DNA from: Catenisphaera adipataccumulans
GTDB lineage: Bacteria > Bacillota_I > Bacilli_A > Erysipelotrichales > Erysipelotrichaceae
DNA length: 64,000 nucleotides
Direction of reading: 5' to 3'
NCBI RefSeq assembly: GCF_014202755.1
Contig: NZ_JACHHK010000007.1
Coordinates: forward strand, 1 to 64,000
Shown here: piece after piece, positions 52,615-61,237 of the stretch
Layout of the letters: every line of letters begins with the position of its first letter
Numbering within the stretch: position 1 is the stretch's first letter
The notes under the pieces: generated by a model
The model's database searches: none
The model's input: only the letters and a program-made list of their open reading frames with translations
Told to the model about the DNA's origin: nothing
Made by a program: the position numbers and the translations under genes

Positions 52615-52629
52615 TAGAATAATGTTATG
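52592..52629 (+). promoter_or_regulatory. Leaderless promoter of the tyrosine recombinase gene
   Basis: TTGATT (52592-52597), a 17-nt spacer, TAGAAT (52615-52620), six nucleotides, then the ATG at 52627. No Shine-Dalgarno sequence is present. The -35 lies inside the preceding gene. Confidence 0.6.
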
Positions 52630-53529
52630 AATATATCGGAAGCGGTCGATGATTATATAATGAACATCACCGTGATCGAAAACAAAAGCAAGCAGACATC
52701 CCAAGCTTATCGGCGTGATCTGAATGCCTATACCCAATATTTATCAGCGCATCACATTGACAAAATGGAATCAGTAACGACTGCTGATGTGGATGCGTTT
52801 TTAAATGCGTATGCGGAAAATCATGCAGCGGCAAGCGTCAATCGCATACTTTCAGCGCTGCATTCTTTTCATCGGTTCACTTCACTGAATCATCCGGAAA
52901 TTGATGATCCGTCCAAAGTGATCCGCGGCATCGCAAAATCACGTCATCTGCCGGTCTATTTTTCCTACGAGGATGTGACAAAAATGTTAAGCTCTTTTGG
53001 CAGCAGCGACAAAGAAGTCTATCAGAAAACCATTCTGGAAACGTTGTATGCCTGCGGGCTGCGTGTCAGTGAATTGTGCGGCCTGCAGCTGAATCAAGTA
53101 CATCTGTCGCAGGGAATGATGAAAGTCAAAGGCAAGGGCGGCAAGGAACGGATGATCCCGATTGCTGAACCTTGTGTTCAGCAGATGCAGCTGTATCTGG
53201 ATGTGATCCGGCCGCAGTGGGATAAAAACAAGCTGCCCAATTTTTTCATCAATCAACTGGGTCATGTCTGTACGCGCCAGTATATTCATGTGCTGATCAA
53301 GAAAAAAATCAACGCTTTACATCTCAATCCGGCGATTTCTGCACATAGTTTCCGGCATAGTTTTGCGACTCAGCTGCTGGCCGGACAGGCAGATATCCGT
53401 GTGGTCCAGGAACTGCTCGGTCACCGGGATATACAGACGACCCAGATTTATACGCATGTCCAGGATGAGCGGCTGCGTCAGGCGTATGATGATTTTTTTC
53501 AAAGTTTTAATAAAAAGGAGGACGCATAA
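52627..53529 (+). CDS. Tyrosine recombinase of the XerC/XerD family
   Basis: A 300-residue site-specific recombinase. The N-terminal SAM-like core-binding domain covers residues 1-95. The catalytic pentad is visible as Arg146 (CGLRVSEL), Lys in VKGKGGKERMIP, His240 and Arg243 (HSFRHSF), His in LGHRDIQTT and Tyr275 (IYTHV). The length and lack of extra domains fit a chromosomal XerD that resolves chromosome dimers at dif, rather than a phage integrase. No integrated element flanks it. The stop overlaps the mrp start (TAATG). Confidence 0.9.
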   Translation: MNISEAVDDYIMNITVIENKSKQTSQAYRRDLNAYTQYLSAHHIDKMESVTTADVDAFLNAYAENHAAASVNRILSALHSFHRFTSLNHPEIDDPSKVIRGIAKSRHLPVYFSYEDVTKMLSSFGSSDKEVYQKTILETLYACGLRVSELCGLQLNQVHLSQGMMKVKGKGGKERMIPIAEPCVQQMQLYLDVIRPQWDKNKLPNFFINQLGHVCTRQYIHVLIKKKINALHLNPAISAHSFRHSFATQLLAGQADIRVVQELLGHRDIQTTQIYTHVQDERLRQAYDDFFQSFNKKEDA

Positions 53530-54362
53530 TGTCGTGTGAAGGATGCCCGAATGAGGGAAACTGCAATAAAGATGCTGCATCTTGTCAGATCGTCACCAAT
53601 CCCAAAAATCACATTGCCAAGATCGTAGCCGTGATGAGCGGCAAAGGCGGTGTCGGTAAATCAACGATGACGGTGATGCTGGCGAAATCTTTGGCAAAAC
53701 AGGGAAAGAAAGTCGGAATTATGGACGCGGACATCACTGGTCCGAGCATTCCGCGTTTGATGGATGCACAGAATGAGCATGCCATGGGAACGGCAGAAAA
53801 CGAAATTCTGCCGATCGTGGTTGACGGCATCAAATTGATTTCTTTGAACTTTATGATGGAGACGGAAAGCACGCCGGTCATCTGGCGCGGTCCGATCATC
53901 GGTAATGTTGTGAAACAGTTTTATACCGATGTTTTGTGGGGCAATCTGGATGTACTGCTGGTGGATATGCCGCCGGGAACCGGTGATGTTGCTTTGACCG
54001 TGATGCAGTCGCTGCCGGTCAGCGGTGTGATCATGGTTTCTACGCCGCAGCCGATGGTTTCGATGATCGTTGCCAAAGCCGTACATATGTGCGAGAAAAT
54101 GAATATTCCGGTCCTGGGCGTGATCGAAAATATGGCGTATCTGGAATGTCCGCACTGTCATGAGAAGATCAACTTCTACAATGACGAAGAGCTGGATGCA
54201 TTCTTTGATGATACCAAGATCAAATGCTACGGCACACTGCCAATGGTCGATCTGATCCGCGATATTCATGCGTATGATACGTATAATCTGGAACAGCAGG
54301 AAAAGACATTGCAGTTTATCGATGATATTGCAGACCAGGTGGTCCAGGATCTGAATCAATGA
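53529..54362 (+). CDS. mrp: Mrp/NBP35-family iron-sulfur carrier ATPase
   Basis: A 277-residue P-loop ATPase that holds and delivers [4Fe-4S] clusters. The N-terminus has CEGCPNEGNC plus a further Cys at residue 19, a short Cys cluster reminiscent of NBP35. The deviant Walker A is GKGGVGKSTMT, then MDADITGPSIPRL, WGNLDVLLVDMPPGTGD and the C-terminal CPHCHEK cluster motif. It overlaps the recombinase stop by one base and the metallopeptidase start by 4 nt. Confidence 0.93.
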   Translation: MSCEGCPNEGNCNKDAASCQIVTNPKNHIAKIVAVMSGKGGVGKSTMTVMLAKSLAKQGKKVGIMDADITGPSIPRLMDAQNEHAMGTAENEILPIVVDGIKLISLNFMMETESTPVIWRGPIIGNVVKQFYTDVLWGNLDVLLVDMPPGTGDVALTVMQSLPVSGVIMVSTPQPMVSMIVAKAVHMCEKMNIPVLGVIENMAYLECPHCHEKINFYNDEELDAFFDDTKIKCYGTLPMVDLIRDIHAYDTYNLEQQEKTLQFIDDIADQVVQDLNQ

Positions 54363-54967
54363 ACGTAACGGTCATTCGCAAACGCCGAAATAAACGAATG
54401 TATTTACGAGTAAAAGACGGGGAAGTTGTCGTAACGGCCCCGGCTTTTGTTTCAGATCAGGAAATTGAAGCTTTTGTACATTCACGGTCGGATTGGATCG
54501 CTTTACAGCTGGAGAAAAACCGCCCGCTGCAGACCGGAGATGAGCTGAATATTTTACAGGAAACGTACACGGTCATTCGGGATGACAAAACGTATGTGGA
54601 TGGTCATCGGCTCCATCTCTCGGATCAAAAAGCCCTGCAGGCTTTGATCCTCGAAAAGTCAGAAGCCTATCTCCGTAAGCGGTTTGCCGATTGGCAGGAT
54701 CGCATGGGCTATGCGGATCTGACGCTGAAATTTGGATTTTATACGTCCAAGTGGGGCAGCTGTCAACCGGCGAAACGACTGATCCGCCTCAATGGTTATT
54801 TAGCATTGTGTGATCCGGAAGGCATTGATGCTGTCATCGTACATGAGCTGTGCCATTTAAAAGTACTTGGACATTCACAGCGATTCTATCAGGAAATCAG
54901 TAAATGGCTGCCGGATTACAAACAGGCGATGGCATCCGTTAAACGGATCCGGATTCCAAGGGTATAA
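54359..54967 (+). CDS. YgjP-like (DUF45) zinc metallopeptidase
   Basis: A 202-residue protein of the YgjP/DUF45 family (M48-related). The zinc motif HELCHLKVLGHS (HExxH with a further conserved His) is at about residues 161-172, preceded by the family segment FGFYTSKWGSCQPAKRLIRLNGYLALC. The N-terminal half is the typical beta-rich YgjP region (VTVIRKRRNKRMYLRVKDGEVVVTAP). There is no signal peptide, so it is cytosolic. The substrate is unknown. It is the last gene of the operon. Confidence 0.92.
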   Translation: MNVTVIRKRRNKRMYLRVKDGEVVVTAPAFVSDQEIEAFVHSRSDWIALQLEKNRPLQTGDELNILQETYTVIRDDKTYVDGHRLHLSDQKALQALILEKSEAYLRKRFADWQDRMGYADLTLKFGFYTSKWGSCQPAKRLIRLNGYLALCDPEGIDAVIVHELCHLKVLGHSQRFYQEISKWLPDYKQAMASVKRIRIPRV

Positions 54968-54990
54968 AAAAAGGGCATAAGCCCTTTTTT
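54965..54990. terminator. Bidirectional terminator
   Basis: A GGGC-ATAA-GCCC hairpin is flanked by A and T runs on both sides. It serves the YgjP-like gene and the converging purB. Confidence 0.85.
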
Positions 54991-56419
54991 ATACATTAAT
55001 TTCTGCTTTTACGCCCAGATCTTTCTTGTGTGCTTCCAGGATCGGATCGATATAGTCAGCGAAGAACTCTTCGGTCTGCTGCACGGAGCGGCCGACAAAG
55101 TTGATCGGTTTCATGATCGCTTCGATCTGTTCCTTGGTCATTCCAAACCTTGGATCTGCGGCAATGCGGTCGATCAAATCATTTGGTCTGCCTTCTTTTT
55201 TCACGACATTTCCCGCGGCCATCGAGTGCTGACGGATCGCTTCATGCAGTTCCTGGCGGTCTCCGCCGGCTTTGACGGCATCCATCAATATGTTTTCGGT
55301 TGCCATGAACGGCAGTTCTTTCTGCAGATCGGCTTCCACGACTTTCGGATAGACCACCAATCCGGATGAGATATTCAAATACAAATCAAGAATACCATCG
55401 ATGGCCAGGAAGGCTTCAGCAATGCTGATGCGTTTATTTGCACTGTCGTCCAGCGTACGTTCAAACCATTGCGTACTAGCAGTAATTGCCGGATTCAGGC
55501 TGTCGCAGATCACATAGCGGGCCAGGGAATCCATACGTTCCGAGCGCATTGGATTGCGTTTGTACGCCATGGCGCTTGAACCGATCTGTGTCTTTTCAAA
55601 CGGCTCTTCGACTTCTTTCATATGCTGCAGCATGCGGATATCGTTGCTGAATTTCGATGCGCTCTGCGCGATACCGACCAGTGCTGATAACACTTGCGTA
55701 TCATACTTTCTTGTATATGTCTGACCGCTGACCGGAAAATAATGTTCATAGCCCATTTTTTCGCAGATCTTCTGATCTAAGGCTTTGACCTTGTCGGTAT
55801 CTCCGTTGAACAGTTCCATGAAACTGGCTTGTGTGCCGGTAGTGCCTTTGCAGCCTAACAGCCGTTTGTTTTTCAGCAGATGTTCAATTTCCAGATAATC
55901 AAGATACAGATCCTGTGCCCACAAACTGGCCCGTTTGCCGATGGTGGTCGGCTGTGCCGGCTGGAAATGAGTAAACGCCAGACATGGCATGTCTTTATAT
56001 TCCAGCGCAAAATCTTTTAATTGTGCCAGGACGTTGATCACTTTTTTCTGTACCAGTTCCAAGGCTTCGTGCATGATGATCAGATCAGTGTTGTCACCGA
56101 CGTAGCAGGATGTTGCGCCCAAGTGAATGATGCCTTTGGCTTTCGGACATTGGACGCCGTATGCATAGACATGGCTCATGACATCATGACGGACGACTTT
56201 TTCACGCGCCTGCGCAACATCGTAATTGATGTCGTCTTTGTGCGCGATCATTTCGTCAATTTGTTCATCGGTGATATCCAAGCCGAGTTCTTGTTCAGCT
56301 TGTGCCAGCGCGATCCAGAGACGGCGCCAGGTACGGAATTTTTTATCGTTGGAAAACAACGCCTGCATCTCCTTGGATGCGTATCGTTGAGATAACGGGG
56401 ATTGATAATATTCGTTCAT
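54989..56419 (-). CDS. purB: Adenylosuccinate lyase
   Basis: A 476-residue enzyme of the fumarase/aspartase superfamily, acting twice in purine synthesis (SAICAR to AICAR, and adenylosuccinate to AMP). The signature GSSAMAYKRNPMRSER is intact, with HLGATSCYVGDNTDL and TGTQASFMELF near the active site. The C-terminal ADSL domain is present. The length fits the longer, eukaryote-like PurB clade found in some Bacillota rather than the 430-residue Bacillus form. The ATG at 56419 has a GGAGG site. It stands apart from any pur operon. Confidence 0.94.
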   Translation of the reverse strand: MNEYYQSPLSQRYASKEMQALFSNDKKFRTWRRLWIALAQAEQELGLDITDEQIDEMIAHKDDINYDVAQAREKVVRHDVMSHVYAYGVQCPKAKGIIHLGATSCYVGDNTDLIIMHEALELVQKKVINVLAQLKDFALEYKDMPCLAFTHFQPAQPTTIGKRASLWAQDLYLDYLEIEHLLKNKRLLGCKGTTGTQASFMELFNGDTDKVKALDQKICEKMGYEHYFPVSGQTYTRKYDTQVLSALVGIAQSASKFSNDIRMLQHMKEVEEPFEKTQIGSSAMAYKRNPMRSERMDSLARYVICDSLNPAITASTQWFERTLDDSANKRISIAEAFLAIDGILDLYLNISSGLVVYPKVVEADLQKELPFMATENILMDAVKAGGDRQELHEAIRQHSMAAGNVVKKEGRPNDLIDRIAADPRFGMTKEQIEAIMKPINFVGRSVQQTEEFFADYIDPILEAHKKDLGVKAEINV

Positions 56420-56534
56420 TTTATGCCTCCTGCTGATATTATATAAGAAACGCGGCAGGATTGACAATTAGGATGGAATATTTCTTCAGGCGTGGTAAAA
56501 TAAAACATATTGAAAACTAAGAGGAGTGTTCGGG

Positions 56535-57851
56535 ATGAAGGGAATTTCTATCTTCGCAACAAAAGTAAGTGCATCTTTGCTTCACCGGATCGGACGGGGC
56601 GGTTCCTTGCCGGGTTCGATCGGGCTGAAGCTGGATTCCGATATATTCAGTAAATTACGGATCAACGGTCCGGTGATCCTCGTGACGGGGACCAACGGGA
56701 AAACCAGTACAGCCAATATGATCACTGACCTAATGGAACAGGACGGCTATCATGTGATTTCCAACCGGCGCGGGGACAATCTGCGGGAAGGGATCGCGAC
56801 CACGTTGCTGTCCCACAGTACGCTGTCAGGCCGGATCAAAGCCGATGCGGTGGTGCTGGAAGTCGATGAATTGAATGTACGGCATGTGCTGCCGAAACTG
56901 CCGGTACAGTTGTTGGTCGTGAATAACTTTTTCCGCGATCAGCTGGATCGGGCCCGGGAGATGGAACAACTGATTGATTCAATCGAGGGCGTACTGCCAA
57001 ATTTCAACGGAACGTTGGTATTGAATGCCAACGATCCCAATGTCGTGCGTCTGTCGCTGAAAGCCCCGCAGGCGGACTGCCTGTATTTTGGCTTGGCAAA
57101 AAATAAATATTCTGTTGCTTCGACCAATGAAGCCAGTGAAGGAAAATTCTGTCCGAAATGCGGCGCCCGCTTGGTTTACGATTATTATCAGTACAGCCAC
57201 ATCGGCAAATTTCATTGTTCAAAGTGTGATTTTCAGACGCCTCCCATGGATGTGGAACTGACCGACATCGATTTGGAAACCGAAACATTCCGCTATAAGG
57301 ACAAGCTTTATCGCTCGCCGTATGAAGGAATGTATTCGATGTATAACTGTGCAGCCGTGCTTGCGGTCTCAGCTTTTTATCGAATGAAAGAATCGGCTGC
57401 CCGCGCTGTCTTTGCGCATGCTCCGCAGCCAAAAGGCCGGAATGAGCGATTTGAAAAAGACGGCAGGACCGTAATTTTGAATCTGGTCAAGAATCCAACC
57501 GGTGCCAACGAAGTCATGAAGGTCATTGAGCGGGATGAACGGCCAAAATCTGTCTGTATCGTTTTGAATGACCGTGAACAGGACGGCACCGATGTCAGCT
57601 GGATCTATGATACGTTCTTTGAGAAGCTGATGAAAGATACCACAAAAGCGGTGGTCTGTACGGGTCTTCGGGCGTATGATATGGCGCTGCGCATGTATTA
57701 CGGCGGTTATCAAGGAAAAATCGCCGTGAAAAACAATGTGACGGAAGCTGTGGATCTGGCGATGAAAGAATGTGATCGGGTATATGTAGTGGCTACGTAT
57801 ACAGCACTGCTGCCGACAAGAAATATCATCGTGAAGGAGATGGGGTTATGA
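56535..57851 (+). CDS. murT: Lipid II isoglutaminyl synthase, MurT subunit
   Basis: A 438-residue Mur-ligase-like protein. With GatD it amidates the alpha-carboxyl of D-Glu in lipid II, giving D-isoglutamine in the peptidoglycan stem. The P-loop is GTNGKTSTANM, with the Mur ligase region NNFFRDQLDRARE. The MurT-specific zinc ribbon CPKCGARL...CSKCDF is within residues 204-237. The DUF1727 C-terminus has LNLVKNPTGANEV and VLNDREQDGTDVSWIYD. The ATG at 56535 follows GAGGAG. It shares an ATGA overlap with gatD. Confidence 0.96.
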   Translation: MKGISIFATKVSASLLHRIGRGGSLPGSIGLKLDSDIFSKLRINGPVILVTGTNGKTSTANMITDLMEQDGYHVISNRRGDNLREGIATTLLSHSTLSGRIKADAVVLEVDELNVRHVLPKLPVQLLVVNNFFRDQLDRAREMEQLIDSIEGVLPNFNGTLVLNANDPNVVRLSLKAPQADCLYFGLAKNKYSVASTNEASEGKFCPKCGARLVYDYYQYSHIGKFHCSKCDFQTPPMDVELTDIDLETETFRYKDKLYRSPYEGMYSMYNCAAVLAVSAFYRMKESAARAVFAHAPQPKGRNERFEKDGRTVILNLVKNPTGANEVMKVIERDERPKSVCIVLNDREQDGTDVSWIYDTFFEKLMKDTTKAVVCTGLRAYDMALRMYYGGYQGKIAVKNNVTEAVDLAMKECDRVYVVATYTALLPTRNIIVKEMGL

Positions 57852-58600
57852 CAATGAAAATGAAAGTGTGTTGGATGTATCATGACATCATGGATCTTTA
57901 CGGCGATAAAGGCAATATCCTGACGCTGCAGAAACGGTGCGAAGACCGTGGTATAGAGTTTGAACTGGAGACCTGCGGGATCGGAGAAAATAAAGAACTA
58001 TCGGATTTTGATTTGATGTTTTTGGGCGGCGGTGCCGACAAGGAACAAATCAGTTTGATCCCGGATCTGCGCAGCCGGCGTGAAAATATAAAAAAAGCAT
58101 TGGATGAAAAGACTTTTGTGCTGCTGATCTGCGGCGGCTATCAGTTGTTTGGACAATATTATACTGCGGCAGACGGCTCCAGGATCGACGGTCTATGTTT
58201 CAACGATTATTATACGGAAACCGGCAAAGCGGGAAGCCGCTGTATCGGCAACATCATCTTGGATGCTCAATTAGAGGATCTTCACACCAAGATCGTCGGA
58301 TTCGAGAATCATGGCGGTCAGACATTGAACGTTGCACATCCACTAGGAAAAGTACTGGTCGGTGAGGGCAATGCGTTTGGTGCCGGTTATGAAGGGTATT
58401 ACGACGGCAGGATGCTGGGGACTTATCTGCATGGTCCGCTGCTGCCGAAGAATCCGGATGTAGCGGATTTTGTGATCATGAAAGCACTGCAGAAACGACA
58501 TCCAGACTTTACCTATAAAGATTTAAAACCCCTGACCAATCCATTTGATCAGGGGGCAAGAAAAGCTTTATTTGAGCGTTTTCACATTGAGGCAGACTGA
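57848..58600 (+). CDS. gatD: Lipid II isoglutaminyl synthase, GatD glutaminase subunit
   Basis: A 250-residue CobB/CobQ-like class I glutamine amidotransferase that feeds ammonia to MurT. The nucleophile Cys is in LLICGGYQLFG and the catalytic His in GTYLHGPLLPKNP. WMYHDIMDLYGDKGNILTL and the GFENHGGQT segment are typical of GatD. In-frame ATGs at 57848, 57854 and 57860 are possible; the first overlaps the murT stop. The 3' end overlaps the converging DUF1836 gene by 19 nt, with no terminator visible between them. Confidence 0.95.
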   Translation: MTMKMKVCWMYHDIMDLYGDKGNILTLQKRCEDRGIEFELETCGIGENKELSDFDLMFLGGGADKEQISLIPDLRSRRENIKKALDEKTFVLLICGGYQLFGQYYTAADGSRIDGLCFNDYYTETGKAGSRCIGNIILDAQLEDLHTKIVGFENHGGQTLNVAHPLGKVLVGEGNAFGAGYEGYYDGRMLGTYLHGPLLPKNPDVADFVIMKALQKRHPDFTYKDLKPLTNPFDQGARKALFERFHIEAD

Positions 58601-59148
58601 ACGGCTGCCTTTTCTTTTGCTTTTTTCTCTTTGTAGGCGAGAATGTCCAGTTCGGAATACATTTTATAAACCACAGTTTTGATCACATTGACCATAAGGT
58701 GATGTTCTTTTGTATCATTTTCCGGCTGGATCATTTCCGATGCGTTCTGATCGGACATGATCGCATGCAGATAGGTATCAAAACAAGTGCTGAAAGAATC
58801 GTAGAGTTCCGGGATATGCATGGATCTTTCGGTCTCACGGACAATTTTGATCAGCTGTGTGATCTCGTCCAGCGAGTAGCATCGTTTCAGGATGCACACC
58901 GCAATTAAAAAGGCCATGTGGTATTGTTTGTAGTGTTTTTTGATCGGCGGATCGACGATGCTGTTTTTTACATAGTTATTGACCATGTTGGATGTGATGA
59001 TTTTATCGCTTTCGTTAAAATATAAAGGGGCCAATCGATCGTTGATAAAATAAATGACTTGATCCATGTATACGTCAAAATCCGGCAATGCTTCCCATTT
59101 TGGACAGGAATAGGCACACAATTGTTTTTTGATTTCTTCTTTGCTCAT
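58582..59148 (-). CDS. DUF1836 domain protein
   Basis: A 188-residue protein of the DUF1836 family (PF08876), common in Bacillota. WEALPDFDVYMDQVIYFINDRL and KIITSNMVNNYVKNSIVDPPIKKHYKQYHMAFLIAVCILKRCYSLDEI are the family core. The helical N-terminal part resembles a MerR-like DNA-binding region, so a regulatory role is possible but not shown. The C-terminus is rich in Lys and Glu. The start has no ribosome binding site and sits 6 nt after a -10 box. Confidence 0.88.
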   Translation of the reverse strand: MSKEEIKKQLCAYSCPKWEALPDFDVYMDQVIYFINDRLAPLYFNESDKIITSNMVNNYVKNSIVDPPIKKHYKQYHMAFLIAVCILKRCYSLDEITQLIKIVRETERSMHIPELYDSFSTCFDTYLHAIMSDQNASEMIQPENDTKEHHLMVNVIKTVVYKMYSELDILAYKEKKAKEKAAVQSASM

Positions 59149-59183
59149 GCTTTAAAATTAACATAATTTTCATCTCTTTTCAA
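59146..59183 (-). promoter_or_regulatory. Leaderless promoter of the DUF1836 gene
   Basis: On the minus strand, TTGAAA (59183-59178), a 17-nt spacer, TAATTT (59160-59155), six nucleotides, then the ATG at 59148. There is no Shine-Dalgarno sequence. Confidence 0.5.
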
Positions 59184-59207
59184 TATGGTTTTTAAAACTA
59201 GTTTATA

Positions 59208-59235
59208 TTGACATTGAAAAATATTTTGGTAAACT
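59208..59235 (+). promoter_or_regulatory. Promoter of the first degV gene
   Basis: Consensus TTGACA (59208-59213), a 16-nt spacer and TAAACT (59230-59235). A GAGGTG ribosome binding site precedes the ATG at 59259. Confidence 0.45.
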
Positions 59236-59258
59236 AAAATAAAATATGAGGTGCTTCT

Positions 59259-60113
59259 ATGGTTAAAATTGTTACAGATTCAGCAAGCCACTATTCTCGC
59301 CAGCAGGCAGCGGACAGCGGCATGTATGCCGTCCCTTTGATGGTTACCATTGATCATCAGAGCTACCGAGATTACGAAGAAATTACAGATGTCCAGTTAT
59401 TAAAGAAAATCAATGAAGGTAAAGTACCGAGCACATCACAGCCGTCAATTGGCGAAAAAGTCGATATATACAATGAAATCACTGAACAGGGAAACGAAGT
59501 GATCGATATTACGATGGCCGACGGTCTGAGCGGCACGTATCAGTCTGCTTTGATTGCCAGAGAAAGCTGCGATCATCCGGAGATGGTGACGGTATTCAAT
59601 TCGAAGACATTGTGTGTGCCGGAACATATTCTGGTTGCCCATGCGAATCAAATGGCACAGGCAGGAAGATCGAAAGAAGAAATCATGACCATGTTGGAGA
59701 AATCGATCGCAACCGATGATTCATTCATGATCCCAATTGATTTCCAGTTCTTGCTCAGAGGCGGCCGAACAAATAATGCCTCGGCGTTCTTAGGCGGTTT
59801 GTTAAAGTTGATTCCGATCATCCGCCGGACCGATGATGCAAAACGTCTGGAAAAATATGCGATTGCACGAACCTATAAGCGTGCATTCGGAATGATGATG
59901 GATCATTTTGAAAAGCGGGGCGTCGATTCGACATATACGTTTTGTCTGGCGCATGCCCAGAATGAAGAGCTGGCGGCCAAGGCGGCACAAAGTATCTGCC
60001 GTCGGTTTGGCGCATCCGTAAAGATCGTTGTCATGCCGCTGTGTCCTTCTTTTATTGTTCAAGGCGGTCCGGGCTGCCTGGCTTTTCAGACAATTAAAAT
60101 TATCGAAAAATAA
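59259..60113 (+). CDS. DegV-family fatty-acid-binding protein (copy 1)
   Basis: A 284-residue DegV/FakB-type protein. These bind a fatty acid and, in some species, present it to the fatty acid kinase FakA. The N-terminus VKIVTDSASHYSRQQAADSGMYAVPLMVTID, the ITMADGLSGTYQSA loop, and FLLRGGRTNNASAFLGGLLKLIPI are the family signatures. The lipid is not predictable. No fakA lies nearby. It faces a second degV gene across a shared terminator. Confidence 0.9.
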   Translation: MVKIVTDSASHYSRQQAADSGMYAVPLMVTIDHQSYRDYEEITDVQLLKKINEGKVPSTSQPSIGEKVDIYNEITEQGNEVIDITMADGLSGTYQSALIARESCDHPEMVTVFNSKTLCVPEHILVAHANQMAQAGRSKEEIMTMLEKSIATDDSFMIPIDFQFLLRGGRTNNASAFLGGLLKLIPIIRRTDDAKRLEKYAIARTYKRAFGMMMDHFEKRGVDSTYTFCLAHAQNEELAAKAAQSICRRFGASVKIVVMPLCPSFIVQGGPGCLAFQTIKIIEK

Positions 60114-60148
60114 AAATGCAGGATCGATCGATCTTGCATTCTTTTTTT
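60113..60148. terminator. Bidirectional terminator between two degV genes
   Basis: AATGCAGGATC pairs with GATCTTGCATT (one G-T pair) around GATC. T-runs follow on both strands. Confidence 0.88.
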
Positions 60149-61049
60149 ATTCATAATCTTCTGGTTGTACGATGCGTGCTGCACCGATTCCTAATACGCC
60201 TGGACCTGTATGGCAGGAGATAAATAAAGGCAGCGGATCATGCATGACCGTGTGTCCTGGGAAGGCTTGTTCTACTTCATGGATCCAACTATCGATGATG
60301 GATTGATCCTGGTGGGTATAAGAAACCATCAGCTGCATCTGACCTTTGGCCTCGTACTCTTTGAAACGAGTATCCAGGTCCTTGCGCAGTGCTTCCAGCA
60401 TGGTCTTTTTCGCAGATTTTACACTGCGTGCTTTCGCAAACGCATCGAGCTTTTCACCTTGGATCTGCAGGACTGGCTTAATGCGCAGAAAGCCCCCGAG
60501 CAATGCAGCTGCCGGCGTGACTCGGCCGCCGCGTTTTAAGAATTCCAGCGTATCAACCATTAAGTAGATCGTGTTGTCGTGTTTTTGTTCCAATAGGATC
60601 TCTTTGGTTTCCTTTGCTGTTTTGCCGGCATTTTTCAAGTGGATCGCATCCAGGATCGCCTGACGCAGAGGAACAGAGATCCGTTGGTTATCAACTACTT
60701 GAACTTTGCCTTCAAAATCCTGTGCCAAGGATTCCGCAGTCTGTGTAGAATTTGACAAACCGCTGGAGATCGGCATGTATAATATAGCATCATAGGTTTT
60801 CAACAGACGTTTCCATTCATTTAAGATATCGCCTGGTGTCGGCATGGAGGTGGAAAAATGCATATCCGGATGATCTTCCATGCGTTCAAAGAATTCTTTT
60901 GCGGTGATATCGATTCCTTCATGGTATAATTTTCCATCTATATAAAAAGGAATAGAAATAATTTCAATTCCGAGTTTTTTTGCTTCTTCCAATGGAATAC
61001 CGCAACTGTCATCGGTCATGATCACAAAGTTTTCAGTTTTGTTGCCCAT
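60147..61049 (-). CDS. DegV-family fatty-acid-binding protein (copy 2)
   Basis: A 300-residue DegV/FakB-type protein, paralogous to the one it converges on. Signatures are VIMTDDSCGIPLEEAKKLGIEIISIPFYIDG, FSTSMPTPGDIL, MPISSGLSNSTQTAESL and EFLKRGGRVTPAAALLGGFLRIKP. Its lipid pocket residues differ from copy 1, so the two may bind different acyl chains, as with Staphylococcus FakB1 and FakB2; this is inference. A GGAAGTG site precedes the ATG. Confidence 0.9.
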   Translation of the reverse strand: MGNKTENFVIMTDDSCGIPLEEAKKLGIEIISIPFYIDGKLYHEGIDITAKEFFERMEDHPDMHFSTSMPTPGDILNEWKRLLKTYDAILYMPISSGLSNSTQTAESLAQDFEGKVQVVDNQRISVPLRQAILDAIHLKNAGKTAKETKEILLEQKHDNTIYLMVDTLEFLKRGGRVTPAAALLGGFLRIKPVLQIQGEKLDAFAKARSVKSAKKTMLEALRKDLDTRFKEYEAKGQMQLMVSYTHQDQSIIDSWIHEVEQAFPGHTVMHDPLPLFISCHTGPGVLGIGAARIVQPEDYE

Positions 61050-61237
61050 AGTACACTTCCTTTACATCCTTCAATCATTTTATAAAGTTTAAGGACATTA
61101 TGCAAGTTGATTTATTATGTAATAAGATAAGATGAGTCTTGTTTTTATACATGAATCGGTTTTTGCATAACAGATTTAAGAAGAAAATTCAGCTCTGTTT
61201 CAGGAATAAAACGTATAGTAAATGAGACAGGAGATGA

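Noticed and set aside
53661-54359. A 232-codon open frame antisense to mrp.
   Set aside because: It lies wholly opposite a well-supported gene, is full of His, Arg and Ile as expected for a complement, and matches no family.
60121-60135. GATC repeats as a special signal.
   Set aside because: They are part of the terminator hairpin between the two degV genes, which explains them.
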